Shown here piece by piece: positions 13,865-25,135 of a DNA stretch of 64,000 bases. The translations under genes and the position numbers were made by a program. Location of the stretch: the NCBI RefSeq assembly GCF_028453695.1, contig NC_135776.1, positions 18,130,458 through 18,194,457 of the forward strand. The letters run 5' to 3'. Position 1 is the first letter of the stretch. Each line of letters starts with the position of its first letter. The notes beneath the pieces are model-generated. The model did not search any database. It was not told the origin of the DNA and saw only the letters and a list, made by a program, of their open reading frames with translations. This DNA comes from Augochlora pura (taxonomy: Eukaryota; Arthropoda; Insecta; Hymenoptera; Halictidae).

Positions 13865-14284
13865 TTATATAATGCGATATCATATTATATAGTCCAATAT
13901 TATAGTGTAAAATGCAATATCATATTATATAGCATACTATATTATATAGCATACTATATTATATTGCCTACTATATATATTGCAATATAATATTATACAA
14001 TGCAATATCATACTACATAGTCTAATATAATATTATACAATGCAATATCATACTATATAGTCTAATATAATATTATAGAATGCAATATTATACTATATAG
14101 TGCAATATAATATTATACAATGCAATATTATACTATATAGTCCAATATAATATAATAGAATGCAATATCATACTATATAGTGCAATATAATATATCATAC
14201 AATGCAATATCATATCATATAATGCAATATAATATTATACAATGCAATATCATATTATATACTGCAATATAATATTATATAATA
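13865..14284. repeat. 40-bp minisatellite
   Basis: Roughly ten copies of an AT-rich unit beginning TGCAATATCATACTATATAG. Copies start at 14041, 14081, 14121 and 14161, an exact 40-base period; earlier and later copies vary in length. The array lies inside the presumed first intron, ending about 125 bases from the splice donor at 14409-14414. Confidence 0.9.
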
Positions 14285-14408
14285 CAAGAAGTTAACAATT
14301 CCTTTATCCACCGCTCCCACAAAGTAGCTCTGTCACTTCGGCTTCGTTAAGCCCGTACCACTGCTGCACCCCTGATCGCCGCGCGACAATATAATATCCG
14401 CGATCGTT

Positions 14409-14414
14409 ACTCAC
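14409..14414 (-). other. Splice donor of the CABIT-gene first coding exon
   Basis: On the minus strand the exon ends ...CCCG and is followed by GTGAGT, a full-consensus donor. Without splicing, the frame would end two codons later at TAA, with the penultimate codon GAG made from intron sequence. The intron is phase 1 (one base of the Gly codon in this exon). Confidence 0.75.
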
Positions 14415-14727
14415 CGGGATAACCTTCTGGTATGACTATTTCCGGTCCCACCTTGACGTCGTGCCTGTACCGGTGTATGAACAAAGTCGCGGTGACCCGT
14501 AGCGATTTCTGTTGCTGCTTGTAGAGCAACACTGGTCTGCCGCCAGTGCCCTCGAGCCGAACGACCCTCGGCAACGAGAATCTGTCGAGGAACTCGCGGA
14601 GCGGCATGTATCCGCCGCTGGAGCCGGAACTACCCTCGGCGGTCGCCTCCCTGGAGCTGGGCAGGGACTTCGGCAGTGACGGCACCTCTTCGCTGGACAT
14701 CGTCGAGAATTCACCGTTTGACGACAT
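14415..14727 (-). CDS. First coding exon of a CABIT-domain (Themis/GAREM-like) protein, partial
   Basis: The exon codes for 104 residues plus one base. Residues 1-39 are a Ser/Glu/Gly-rich leader with no signal peptide. From residue 41 the sequence becomes compact: MPLREFLDRFSLPRVVRL, then VLLYKQQQKSLRVTATLF, then VKVGPEIVIPEGYPG. The LP-x-hydrophobic-x-RL motif followed about 35 residues later by GP-x-I-x-IP and a Gly-Tyr-x-Gly turn is how the CABIT domain of GAREM starts. CABIT proteins (Themis, GAREM, and reportedly insect Serrano) are cytoplasmic adaptors in receptor tyrosine kinase or polarity signalling. The start at 14727 is the first in-frame ATG after a TGA at 14758-14760 and has an insect-like context (AACAATGT). 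A consensus donor follows. Later exons are not visible and should lie at lower coordinates. The family call rests on memory of motif spacing, not on a search; the exon call itself is firmer. Confidence 0.7.
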
Positions 14728-14922
14728 TGTTCCGCAAACAACGCAAGTGTCCCCGTGTCACATTGTTCAACGAGCCGACCGTGAACAAGGTGCGTTGTTC
14801 CGACCGCGGCTCATCGCGCCACGAGGTTGCATGGTCGCGGAACGACCCGGAGAAGTCTCTCTAGGATACTCTGGGGAGCGGCGAGCGGCTCGATCCCGGA
14901 CGCGCAACGGTAAATCCCGCGT

Positions 14923-15156
14923 TTACTTTCGACAGCATTTTCTTCCGCGGCACCGCGCGCCGCGACCGGCACAGAAACCCATCCGACGATTCCCGATTCC
15001 CAGCACTTTCCTCGCGATTATGTCACCTGGGCACCCACCCCCGGCGCACTTTCCACTGTACCCGTAGAAGTAGAAACTATCGGAGGAACCGCGCGCGGGG
15101 ATCGAACTTGTCCTGATGCTGCTGCTGCTGCTGCTCGAATTGCCGAGGATGTTCAT
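14923..15156 (-). other. Upstream ORF, 77 codons, with poly-Ser
   Basis: An ATG-started frame lies upstream of, and out of frame with, the main start. It starts MNILGN, continues with seven Ser read from the CTG/CAG tract, and ends in a Cys/Arg-rich tail. If the 5' UTR is unspliced through here, scanning ribosomes would meet it first. No homology is recognised. It may be chance in GC-rich DNA. Confidence 0.3.
15115..15136. repeat. CTG/CAG trinucleotide tract
   Basis: Seven CTG-type units, the first imperfect (CTGATG, then CTG repeated). It lies in the presumed 5' UTR of the minus-strand gene, where it reads (CAG)n. Confidence 0.9.
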
Positions 15157-16210
15157 TCACTGTGCACTGTCTTGTTACCGCGGGCAACATACGCGACAGT
15201 CTCTAATCCTCGCCGATCCTTCGACACGGACCGACCGCCCTCTTCTCGAACGCCTTGGTGTCGTTCGCGAACGGTTCGCCGTCGCCGGCTCGCATCGTAT
15301 CCTCTCGCGCGACGATGCCGGACGGAGGAGACCCTCGCGTCATTCCACGAGGAGGCTCCCGGGATACCGAGGAAACCGAAACGACCTGCGGAACCAGATC
15401 GACCAGAGTGCCACGGCACGGGCGTCAATGAACCGTGAACGTAGCCGACGATTCACGGTGCCAATCGGCGCGGCGACCTTTCACGGAAACAGCGGATACG
15501 CGTTGCCCACGGAACGAGCGCCGTGGCGTCTACGATTTAACGCGGCGAGTCTCACGTGGCGAGTGTCTCGCTTTTATCTCGGAGGACGAGGCATTTGGAC
15601 CTATCCGTGAGCAGTGCCCAGCATCCTGGTACCTGGCGACAGCGTTAGGGGATGAGAAACTGCACTTTGCGGTGTGTCGGACGCGCGAACGAAACGGAAG
15701 AAGATTTGGAAGACTTGGAGAACGCGATCGAGCACAGAGGGTCTTGTTCAACCTAGAAACCACCCTGGTTTATGGGGGTTTGCGTTAGATGGGAACGCGT
15801 AGACCTCTCTCGAGGACGGCGGACACTTCGCAGTCTCCGAAGGAGAACCGATCGAACCGGCGGACGCGAAGTCACTGAGCCCGGCGTGACTGAGGCGAGC
15901 GTAAGAGGCCCACTCAGTGGGCCCCACTAACACAGACACGCTGCCGACTGGTCGGTGTCGGCCGTCTCTACCGGCACAGGCGCGTCGCTGTCGGTGAGAT
16001 GCCTACCAGCCCAGCCAGCCCAGCCACGAACGCGAACTTAGCCCGCCAGTCCACCGACGGCTAACAGAATGCCGCGTGCCTCTGCCTATGTTCGGCCGAC
16101 CCACGAGAAGTGGGCTTATTCAATAGAACCTCTATTGTGTTCGAGGAGCTGTTCAGCTCTCCGACAGCATCGAACCGCCCTTAATAGTTTCTCTGGAAAC
16201 GTAGCAGGGT

Positions 16211-18634
16211 GTGGTAAAGAGTGAAGTCGCTGTATGTACGCGTCTCTGGTTACAAGAATCAACAGTTTGACAGCGGACAAGAGCAGCCGATACTGTTCGC
16301 TACCAGCGAATTAGCCGGCGATACGGAATTTTCTTGCGACGATCCTTCGATAACCCAGACGTTTAACCCTTTTTTGGGGTGGGGGAGCTCGACGAGTTTG
16401 ACAAGGATTATAATTGTTATTTAAGATGATAGTTATTCGTGTTTATCGACAGGACTGCGGATCCTTATGTGTAATAAAATTCGTTTTTTTAGTATAAAAT
16501 TTATATAATTATAAATTGTATATTTTGTCAATTTTGCTATAGTTGTAAAAAGTCTGCAGTTTTCTTATTACAAGTGTATAAAATCCGCAGTCTGAAAATG
16601 AGTGAAATAACAAACGAGCCGAGCAAACGAATTGCTTTTAAAGAATGCATACTTTTAAATTGAATAATTAATTATGCTGATATGTAAATCAATTATAATA
16701 TCTACCATAATCTTACAGTAATTGTTCTAACTTAAAATCATTCGCAATACGACACAGTTGCGAATCTTAATGACAAGTTTTACGTATAACACAATATAGC
16801 ATAATTTCCTATATTTGCCACTATATTACCTATATTTTAAAGCCAACGATAAAAAAACAAATAATCTATCTACTACTTCAAGACCAACAATACAAGTAAA
16901 AGTAAAAACAATTGTACTATCTTTAGTGCGGGATAAAAATTAATGTCGTACCTCTGCAAACAATTTGGTATATTTCGTTGTTAGAACACCATTGGGATTC
17001 CGTCGTTCGAATACAAAGTGCGCTAAAACACAATACAGTAATTCCAGCAACCTATATTATTAACGGCGTAACTGTAACTCCTTAAACAGCGATCCCCCGA
17101 ACGCGAATATGCGAGGAGAAGCAACTGGATCCTCATAGAAGATTGTCCAAAGTAAAAAGGTTCGCTGTAAACACGTACCCGTCGCGTTACCTTATACAGC
17201 TATCTCTAACGCTAAAGGCTAATGGTGCACACCCCATTTTCCAGCGCCTAGCCGCACTGTACACACACGCGCGTCGCTCATTTGTTGCGCCAACCTTGGA
17301 ACATATAATTTACAGGTTTCGATACCTCGACGCTGGAAAAATGGAGCTTGTCGTTTTTCATGATAGCATTTATCTAAGGCGAATTTCTAAGATTCTTTGT
17401 ATCGTTATTGCATCGTCGCGTTTGTTTAATTCAATCATTGCATTGTTTATAGTTTTTAGTCAGTCGGTGGATTTAAAGTATTGAAGTTGTAAAAATAAGG
17501 ATCGGACGCACTTGGTTTGTGTTTAATATGTAGTTGTGGAGGTAGAAGGTCGATTTCTTTTTTTTAACAATTTTTAGATAATTAATAGTCATGATATATT
17601 GATATCTTTAATGAATACTTAATTCTGGATAATTATTTTGAAATTATTAAAAGCATAATTCTTGCGAAAAATTGTAATAAAATATTATTACTTTATCCTT
17701 AAATAATTAGTATTTCTTTTGACAATAAGTTAAGCTTTGTGAAATAACAAACTTATAATTTAGATTATTGCAGTGAATCGTCCAAACAATTTTATGATTT
17801 ATTGCTACCATCAATATTAATTAATATTAATAACTTCTCCTTAAAATAAAAATTATTTTCACTTAGTCTCTCGCGGCGAAACAATTTTGCGATTCGATTC
17901 GCCGATGGCATAATAAAAATTACGCGGGTACAGCAATGGTTCCCGGGAGGCTTGGAAAGTGGAACGACCTTGAGTTTCATTGTTGAACAAATGCCCGGGA
18001 GAACAAACGAACGCGAACTGGTTGCATCACAGTTACGAATGATACGTTCGCACGATTCGTCCTGCGATACTTTTTCTTCTTCTCTTTTTTTCCCCGTTCT
18101 AAGGGGAATCGCGCACTTTTGTTTCGGGATTGCGTATACCACCGTGATGCGTAATAACGATGTACGGTACCAGTTTGGTCCGTTGCCACATCGAGAAACC
18201 CGAGACAACCTGCCGCCGCTGTCTTCTGCACGATTGTTCTCCCTGGATGATGCACGGGGAAGCAATGATATCTGGATGAATTAATTGTTGTGGAATAACA
18301 TGGGAACAGGTTGATTCATAAGTCTCGTCGTTTACAAGTAATTTCGTAATTTTTCGAAAGAGAATTTATTCATGACTCGAGACAAAAGATTGTTCAACAG
18401 GAAATTTCTTGTTTTCAATAATTTTGATTATGTGGAAAATATTCTTGTATTTATCCTTGCACTTGAATTATCTGTTGCTTTACACTGTTCATTTTTTCCA
18501 TACGTGCATAAAGGTATTTGCGATCCATTAATTTATGTATAAATTTCATTAGTTTAAATTTTTCATTTTTATTCTATGTAAGAAAATCTTATATTATATG
18601 TATATATATAATATAAATAATCTATATAAGAAAA
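16211..18634. other. AT-rich non-coding DNA, upstream of the CABIT promoter
   Basis: No exon or element recognised. GC-richer patches near 17040-17350 and 17880-18270 contain open frames on both strands without domains. Confidence 0.55.
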
Positions 18635-18636
18635 TG

Positions 18637-18750
18637 TGAGGTTCCCGGGGTCATTTGAAGTAGCTTCTTCCTCTACAAAATTTTTCTCCGAGGCGTCGTT
18701 AACTAAGTATTAACAAAAAAACATTGACCAATGGGAAGCGAAGTCTAATT
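18637..18750 (+). mobile_element. M1 family fragment
   Basis: GGTCATTTGAAGTAGCTTC followed by TCTCCGAGGCGTCGTTAAC and TTGACCAATGGGAAGCG matches the subterminal sequence of the M1 copies at 31356-31701 and 40975-41118. The terminal repeat itself is missing. Confidence 0.7.
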
Positions 18751-19673
18751 TCCCTAATTATTTCGCGGTTATTGAATAGTAACAGAGTTGATTTGAAAAT
18801 TGATTGATTGGAACGAACATGTTTCTGCAGCCAACGTCATTAAACTATACATATATAGATAAAGTATGTAGTTTTATTCGATTCTGATAAATTCCGTTAT
18901 ACGCTCAAGTTTGACCATCAGTATTCAAAGCAATATCTCATGGAATATTCTCTCGCCTACTCTATTCTCTATAGTGTAGGTTCAATCTTGTTGTGCTCTA
19001 ACTGTAAATGTAATCAGGCTGGAATAAGAAATATGGTTATTGTCGATTCTTCATCTTTTTAATATGCGCATAATGTTAAATATCCTGGCTGGAAGAATAT
19101 AAGTATATTAAAATTTGTATCGATTATTTGATATTCTTTTAATATTCTATTCATATTTTTTAAATATGTTACATTTCATCCTAGAAGTCTCATTTATATT
19201 TATTATTACATGTATCTTATTAGTATATTTATATTGTTATTATATTACATTTACAAGTGGCACGTAGGAAATGATAATTTACTTGAAACCGTAGTCTATT
19301 TAGCAATTATAGTCACGAAGGCATCTTGCGCTGTGTTAGAACATTAATTATACAGAGTGTTATCTCGGCAGACGACCCATTTTTGATAGTGTGCCCACTA
19401 CGCATAAACAATTGCACGAGACCGAAGAAATTACAACATTCCCAGTCAAAAGAACAAATTTTATTCACCAATCGAATCGATCGATCAAACGATATAATAC
19501 GATCAACAATGCAACTTTCGTATCATTTTTATTAGACCACAAATAAATTAACAAAAATATTCTAAACTATACCTTAAAATTTCGATTTAAACATTAAATA
19601 TTTCTAGAATTATTCTAAATCGGTTATAACAATTAATGTGTCGTAAATAAAAATTATTTTATTATTATGAAAC
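18751..19673. other. AT-rich non-coding DNA
   Basis: Nothing recognised. Confidence 0.6.
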
Positions 19674-19905
19674 CAGAGGTGGGCAACGAGCAATTGTGAC
19701 AATTAATTAGATTACATCTTGTCCAATTATATTAAATCGTTTCGTAGCCGCTAATGAGTCATAAGGAAAAAGTTACGATTAAATCAGAGTGTGGCAATAA
19801 GCAATTGTGACAACTAATTGAATTACTTCTTGCCCAATTATTATAAATCAGTTATAACGAACGAGTCGTAATCTCGAATCGTTAATCAGATTACTTCTTG
19901 CCTAA
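19674..19905 (+). mobile_element. H1 hAT-like MITE fragment, internally duplicated
   Basis: It starts CAGAGGTGGGCAACG, a classic hAT-type terminus. A second copy of the start (CAGAGTGTGGCAATAAGC) occurs 111 bases later at 19785, and both are followed by CAATTGTGACAAYTAATT. The repeated part ends TTACTTCTTGCC(C/T)AA. A related end is at 60091-60106. No transposase frame is present. Confidence 0.6.
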
Positions 19906-20137
19906 CCCTTGATAGAAACCACCTGTCGGTCGACACACCTATTAATTAGTTCGTTCTAGTAGTAACTACCGTGCATATATGCAGCGTTACTATAAACACC
20001 GTCAATGACGTACTATGACGAGACTGACTCATGACGGTATAATTTCAAGTAATAGCCTGTCAAGTGTGAATTTTCTTCTGTTTTCTTTATGTCGGAATTA
20101 AGTTTTACCCTCCCCGCGTCAATATTTAAGCACTTAA

Positions 20138-20423
20138 CACTTTAGCGACCCGGGATTTTGCTGTAAAAATTTAGATGAATATCACCTTTTCGATTCTATT
20201 TTTAGGTCTATTAATTTTATTAATCGCGAAAGATATTTGATACTTAAATAATTATACTGTATAATAAATTATATTGTATAATAATATTGAAGCTTACGAT
20301 AGCACAATCTAACACATTTATTTCAATAATAAATATTAAATTATTGGTTACCATGACAACCGATTCGCAGTTTATCGTTCGGGGTAAAAAGCCGATTTAT
20401 ATAGGCTACCGGTCGATAAAGTG
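20138..20423. mobile_element. T3: TTAA-flanked MITE, complete
   Basis: The 286-bp element is flanked by TTAA at 20134-20137 and 20424-20427. The ends are CACTTTAGCGACCCGG and, inverted, CACTTTATCGACCGG. The interior is AT-rich, with TTATTAATCGCGAAAGATAT and AATATTGAAGCTTACG motifs that recur elsewhere in the window. It has no coding capacity. The TTAA target duplication is characteristic of piggyBac-type transposition. Confidence 0.85.
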
Positions 20424-20427
20424 TTAA

Positions 20428-21060
20428 ATAAATATAGGCACACGGTAAAAAATGATTTTAATTGTTATTTTTTTGTTTATGGTGTAAGGTAATGGTGTAA
20501 AAATAGTATAGAATCATTTATTTATTAATTTCTGTACAATTGCAGTAGTACAATGATTTTTATTTCAATTCGATTTTATATAGCAGAATCACAAAATAAA
20601 GTGGTCGATTTTAGCTATATTTAAGTAAGAAAAGCCTCATATTTCAAGACAATATATATCTAGACTTTTATTAGTAATATTATACCTGTAATATATAATA
20701 ATACATTAATATAACTCTGACTTCCATGCCATATATTTAAATAAATATACATTGAAAAGAAAGATTATTTATCGTATGGTACATTTTATACCAAATCGAG
20801 AGTTTCTTGCAATTTGACATTTGTATATTTCACATTAATATACTTTCAAGGACTCTTTCTTTTCAATATATATTTATTTAAATATACAATATTTCTATGG
20901 AGTATAAATTCTGGAATAATAAATATTAAATATAAATTATGCTTTATAAAATATATAAAATATATAAAATATATAAAATATATAAAATACATATATTTTA
21001 TATTATATTTTACAATCATATTTTATGGATTTATATCGTACTATATATTTATATAAAACA
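20428..21060. other. AT-rich non-coding DNA with an ATATAAA microsatellite
   Basis: The stretch at 20943-20990 is a run of AAATATAT units. Apparent Tyr/Ile/Lys frames come from it. Confidence 0.7.
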
Positions 21061-22265
21061 TTTCGTTAGTCACTGCACACAAAGCGGAGTCCTGTTACAC
21101 ACCGATCGCGCTTCAAGCAAGATGACAGTGAAACGGTTGCGGTGCTTCCGGTAGGCGAACCGAGAATCCATGAAGTACCGTATATCCACCAACAGAGAGT
21201 CGGACTCCGAAATGGTAAAAACATGTAATAATAAGCAATTTTCCGTGGCGCAGACGGGGCTCTACCGTTATCGTTCTATGGTCCCCCGGCCTCTCTGAGG
21301 ATCTTGGGGACTGGATGGCCGCGCGCGCTGCTTTCGGCTATCAAGGATACGGCGAAACTACGGGGGTTTATTAATACCGTCGGTAGCCGCGATGTCTCGG
21401 TCCATTTAATTCTATATTTACCGCGGTCGCGTTTGGTAGCCGAGCGAGATAGCGACTAATCTGCGGGGAGGATCAGTCAAGGCGAGCCGGAGGGTCCATC
21501 GCGAGGATCGCGCGCACCGGCGATCTTCCCACGGTGTGTTCTCAGCTGCCGGATCGTCGGAAAGGATCGAGTCGGCAGGCGGCGGCGGCGGCAGGCGGCG
21601 GCGCAGCCTTGCAAGGACAAGGACGCCATTTTAGATGTAAGCGGGCAAACAATTATTATTACCCGGTGCGCCAGGGTGTGGCGGCATCGGTGATCCCGAA
21701 GACAAAGCTCCGCTGAACGGCAGGCCGCGAAACGGCTCGGCAACCGGCCGCGATGGGAAGTGGCGTGGAGATGCAGAATGCGCGATTAACCACTTTTACG
21801 GGCGCCCCCCTCCCCCCTCCTCTCCAAGGTCAAGGACGAGAGGAATCGTATAATGGAGCGCAACAATTATTTCACGCGTTTGTCTTTCGCGAGAGAGCGC
21901 CGGGATGCCGGGGATGCGTACGAACGGTACACGGATTCTCGTGACTCTTTTTAAATTCATCCTCGGATTCTGGAAACGTTCTTCGTGAATTTCTTGGTCT
22001 TAGTTCAAGCAATTTGTTTATCAGAATCGAAATAGCGTAGCCTGTACAGTGATTGATCATTTTACATCTCACGGTGCTTTATTTTTAATTTAAAAATTAC
22101 TAGTCATGAGTTGTCAATTATTAAAGTTGAAACCAAATTCTAATCGTCTATTGTTAATATTTAAGCATACGAGTGAATTTTTAGCGTAGAATAAATATTA
22201 ATTTTCTATCTTCTCTAAAACATTACTGTAGTTGAGCAATTTTTAATCGCAATAGAAAATGTTAA
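21061..22265. other. GC-rich island, then AT-rich DNA; no gene supported
   Basis: GC-rich from 21070 to about 21960, with a short GGC-rich run near 21578-21605. Frames there are Arg/Ala-rich and overlapping, with no recognisable product. Confidence 0.5.
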
Positions 22266-22269
22266 TTAA

Positions 22270-22538
22270 CCCTCGAGTGGCGCCTCTGAAGCGTCAATAA
22301 AAATTGTTATATAATTAACAAAGTAATGTTGACATTATTAACTTTGTTAATTATATAACAATTTTTTTATTAATTAACATTTTTATAAATACCCTTCTGT
22401 CAAAGGCGTAACAGTTTTAGTCACAAGACTCTCATATAGCAAATTATAGTAAGTACTATAGCTGGTCAAATACTATACTATAGCTGGTCAAAATAGCAAT
22501 TTTGGATCTCAGCTTAAAATGTCTTCGAGTGCAAAGGG
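22270..22538. mobile_element. T1: TTAA-flanked MITE with an internal hairpin
   Basis: The 269-bp element lies between TTAA at 22266-22269 and 22539-22542. The right end is the standard T1 terminus (CCCTTTGCACTCGAAG when inverted). The left end has lost six bases (CCCTCGAGTGGCGCC). Inside, a perfect inverted repeat of 26 bases (arms 22299-22324 and 22341-22366) surrounds a short partly palindromic loop. No coding capacity. Confidence 0.85.
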
Positions 22539-22542
22539 TTAA

Positions 22543-23752
22543 TAGATGAAAGGGGTCCCGAAAATGTCTAAGAATTTGGAAATGGAATATTAATTTTCTC
22601 CTTAACAAAAATGATCCAATTCGAACTTCGTTTGTTAATTAGAGTGCGAGAGAAATAACAAGCAACGAAGAAGATTTATTCGCACCAGCACGCTCTCGGA
22701 GCCGTGTTCGATTTTTCGAGCCGGCTGGGCTGCATGTAACCCCTTAATTAATCACGCAGTCATCTCTCTGTTAATTGTCGATTCGATTAACAAATACAGC
22801 GGCGGGTTCAAGCGGCAAGGGCAACGTTATTCGGTCACCGGTGAAGCAGCAGCAGCAGCAGCAGCGGAGCGGTTCGATATCGGCCGGATCCGATCGGTTC
22901 ACGATTCACACCGAGAATGGCACGGCCGCCAATTAGGACGCACGCGCTTCGCATTTTTCATTCGGCGTCTCATATATGAAATAAATGTGCTAACTAACCA
23001 ATTACAGCGGGACGGACCCATAGGGCCCTCTACGCGGCCGCTGCCGCACTGTTCATTAGTGTCATACTAAAGTGCCCGGGCCGCGCCCTTGCATCCTGCA
23101 GCCACGATCCCCGCTCTTTACAAATACGATGACAATGATGATCCATGGTTTTCGACGTCGCGATAAATTCGAATCGCTTTAGCGGCGGCGAGATCGCGTG
23201 CGAGATATTGGAGGGGTCGATGGGAATATGGTTGCTCTATTTGCGCGATACCGTTGGAAATGAATTTACCGATTGATAATATTAATCATGGGATTATTGG
23301 ATGGGTTTGAGACAATGTGTGGGACACCATAGTTGAACTAGTTGAGTATTTTGACGAATGTATTTTTTGCATTGCTTTTTGATGTCACTATGAGGAGAAT
23401 CATTTTTGATAGAGAAATGATGCCGCGTGACTGACTTTCTTTAATTTCTTTTTCAATATATTTTTACTGTTTTATCTAGTGAAAATATATTCATAAAACC
23501 GGTGTGAGTCCATTTCTTTTAAATCAGATATTACATAATTTATGATCAATGTAGGGTAAACATTTTATTTGTAACTAGTTAATATTTAATATCTTAAGAA
23601 ACACCAATGCTTTGTTCGATTTAAAATTATGAAAATGGTACAAGTCTATTTACAGCTTGTAAATGTATATTATTTTAGTTAAATTCGCCTATATGAAATT
23701 TATGTAATCAAATTATACATTGATGAGTTAGTAAAAACATTGACAGACTCGA
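22543..23752. other. GC-rich island with CAG tract, then AT-rich DNA
   Basis: GC-rich from about 22680 to 23230, with a (CAG)6 tract near 22846-22865. A plus-strand frame through the tract stays open from after 22774 to a TAG at 22934-22936 (see findings), but I do not call it as a gene. AT-rich after 23270. Confidence 0.5.
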
Positions 23753-23852
23753 NNNNNNNNNNNNNNNNNNNNNNNNNNNNNNNNNNNNNNNNNNNNNNNN
23801 NNNNNNNNNNNNNNNNNNNNNNNNNNNNNNNNNNNNNNNNNNNNNNNNNNNN
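23753..23852. other. Assembly gap (100 N)
   Basis: Exactly 100 unknown bases, a conventional placeholder. The left flank is AT-rich and the right flank is GC-rich. Confidence 0.99.
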
Positions 23853-24310
23853 CCCTCGGATTTATGTAAGCGACTCGCGATGGGGAAACCCTTAGGAGAT
23901 TTAACTTTTAAATGGGACGACAATGGTGGTTGTTCGCGGCGGACGGGCTAACAGTCTTCCGGTGCCGATTTGAATTACACACGCCGACGTCTCTCGGCCG
24001 CGACGGGGGCTATCCTGTCTTATTGACAAGGATACTCTCTATTCGAATGCACGGTACACCGCGTGCGCGCGCGCGCGCTCGCGCGGTCCTTTCAATTAGC
24101 ATGAGATCATGGAGGCGCATGTCTCGTCACACCAATTCGAGCTCTGGAATTGCCACGTACCGGCGTTCGACACTTTTGTCTTCCCGACGGGATTTAATAT
24201 TCCGCGGGCATCGGCGTCAGCTTCGTCGTGCTACTTGCGACAGATTATTTTTGCGCGGTATAACGGCCTGCTCGCAGATCCACCTTACCTGTTGTAATTA
24301 AAACATTAAT
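23853..24310. other. GC-rich island with a CG/GC tract; no gene supported
   Basis: Includes an alternating CG run near 24063-24085. An open frame at 23912-24301 is Arg/Ser-rich with no domain. Confidence 0.5.
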
Positions 24311-24424
24311 AATATTTTTGAAATGTGTATGAGGAATTTCATTTTAAGCTTATTTACACTGAATTATTATTATATAATTTTGGAAATATTGGGCGTCTTG
24401 TTTTTGGACATTTATATTATTTTA

Positions 24425-24630
24425 TGTTGTATTGTATTGTATTCTATTCTACTGTATTGTAATGTTTTGCATTGTATTGTATTGTATTGTTTTGTATTGT
24501 ATTCTAATGTATTGTACTGTACTGTATTGTACTGTATTGTACTATACTGTATTGTATTGTATTGTATTGTATTACACTACACTATACTACAATACATTAC
24601 GCTACATTACACTACATAACCTTACATTGC
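24425..24630. repeat. Pentanucleotide array that switches strand
   Basis: The left part is (TATTG/TACTG/TTCTA)n, a TGTAT-type repeat, up to about 24571. The right part is its near complement (CACTA, CATTA, CTACA units) to about 24627. The two halves can pair as a long imperfect hairpin. Cys/Ile/Leu/Tyr-rich frames here are repeat artefacts. Confidence 0.85.
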
Positions 24631-24998
24631 ATCGCATCATATTATATCATATTTTATTGAGGGAAACTTGCCACATAATCGTACCAGTTAAGCAAATTTA
24701 AAAAACATCTAAAACTAGTAATCCTATTTATAAAAGTAATTATTTAGACTAATATACTGACACGTTATTTAAACATTTTTAATTTCTATAAATTTATAAG
24801 CATTAAGAAATGAATAGAAGCAACGTTTAATTTTTAGCACCGTGAACAGAAAATAATATAAAATTTCAAATCTTAAATCCATGAACAAGATAATATAAAA
24901 TAAAAATGCAATGCAATAAAAGAATTCAAATTGTTTTATTATAATGTAAATGAAATCAATATTGAGTTCTCGAATATAATATTATATATTTTATAAGT
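24631..24998. other. AT-rich non-coding DNA
   Basis: Nothing recognised. Confidence 0.6.
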
Positions 24999-24999
24999 A

Positions 25000-25135
25000 T
25001 AATTCACAAGTATAATTCACAACTATAATTCCTAAGCATAATTCACAAGCACAACTCACAATTATAATCCACCATTATAATCCACCATTATAATCCACCA
25101 TTATAATCCACCATTATAATTCACAGCTACAATAT
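25000..25135. repeat. Short tandem repeat, 13-15 bp unit
   Basis: Units of CACAAGTATAATT grade into an exact 13-base unit ACCATTATAATCC, repeated four times near 25070-25115. Confidence 0.9.

Larger units (their letters stand above)
14728..16210 (-). promoter_or_regulatory. Presumed 5' UTR and promoter region of the CABIT gene
   Basis: A GC- and CpG-rich block directly upstream of the start codon, ending sharply at AT-rich DNA near 16400. Several initiator-like CTCAGT sites occur on the minus strand between 15870 and 15920, but no single transcription start can be chosen and no TATA box is evident. Plus-strand frames that cover it (for example 14546-15067 and 15116-15610) are antisense shadows rich in Arg and Pro. 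UTR introns are possible. Confidence 0.45.

Noticed and set aside
14546..15610. Plus-strand frames of 173 and 164 codons
   Set aside because: The first is antisense to the CABIT exon and both lie in its GC-rich 5' region; Arg/Pro-rich chance translations.
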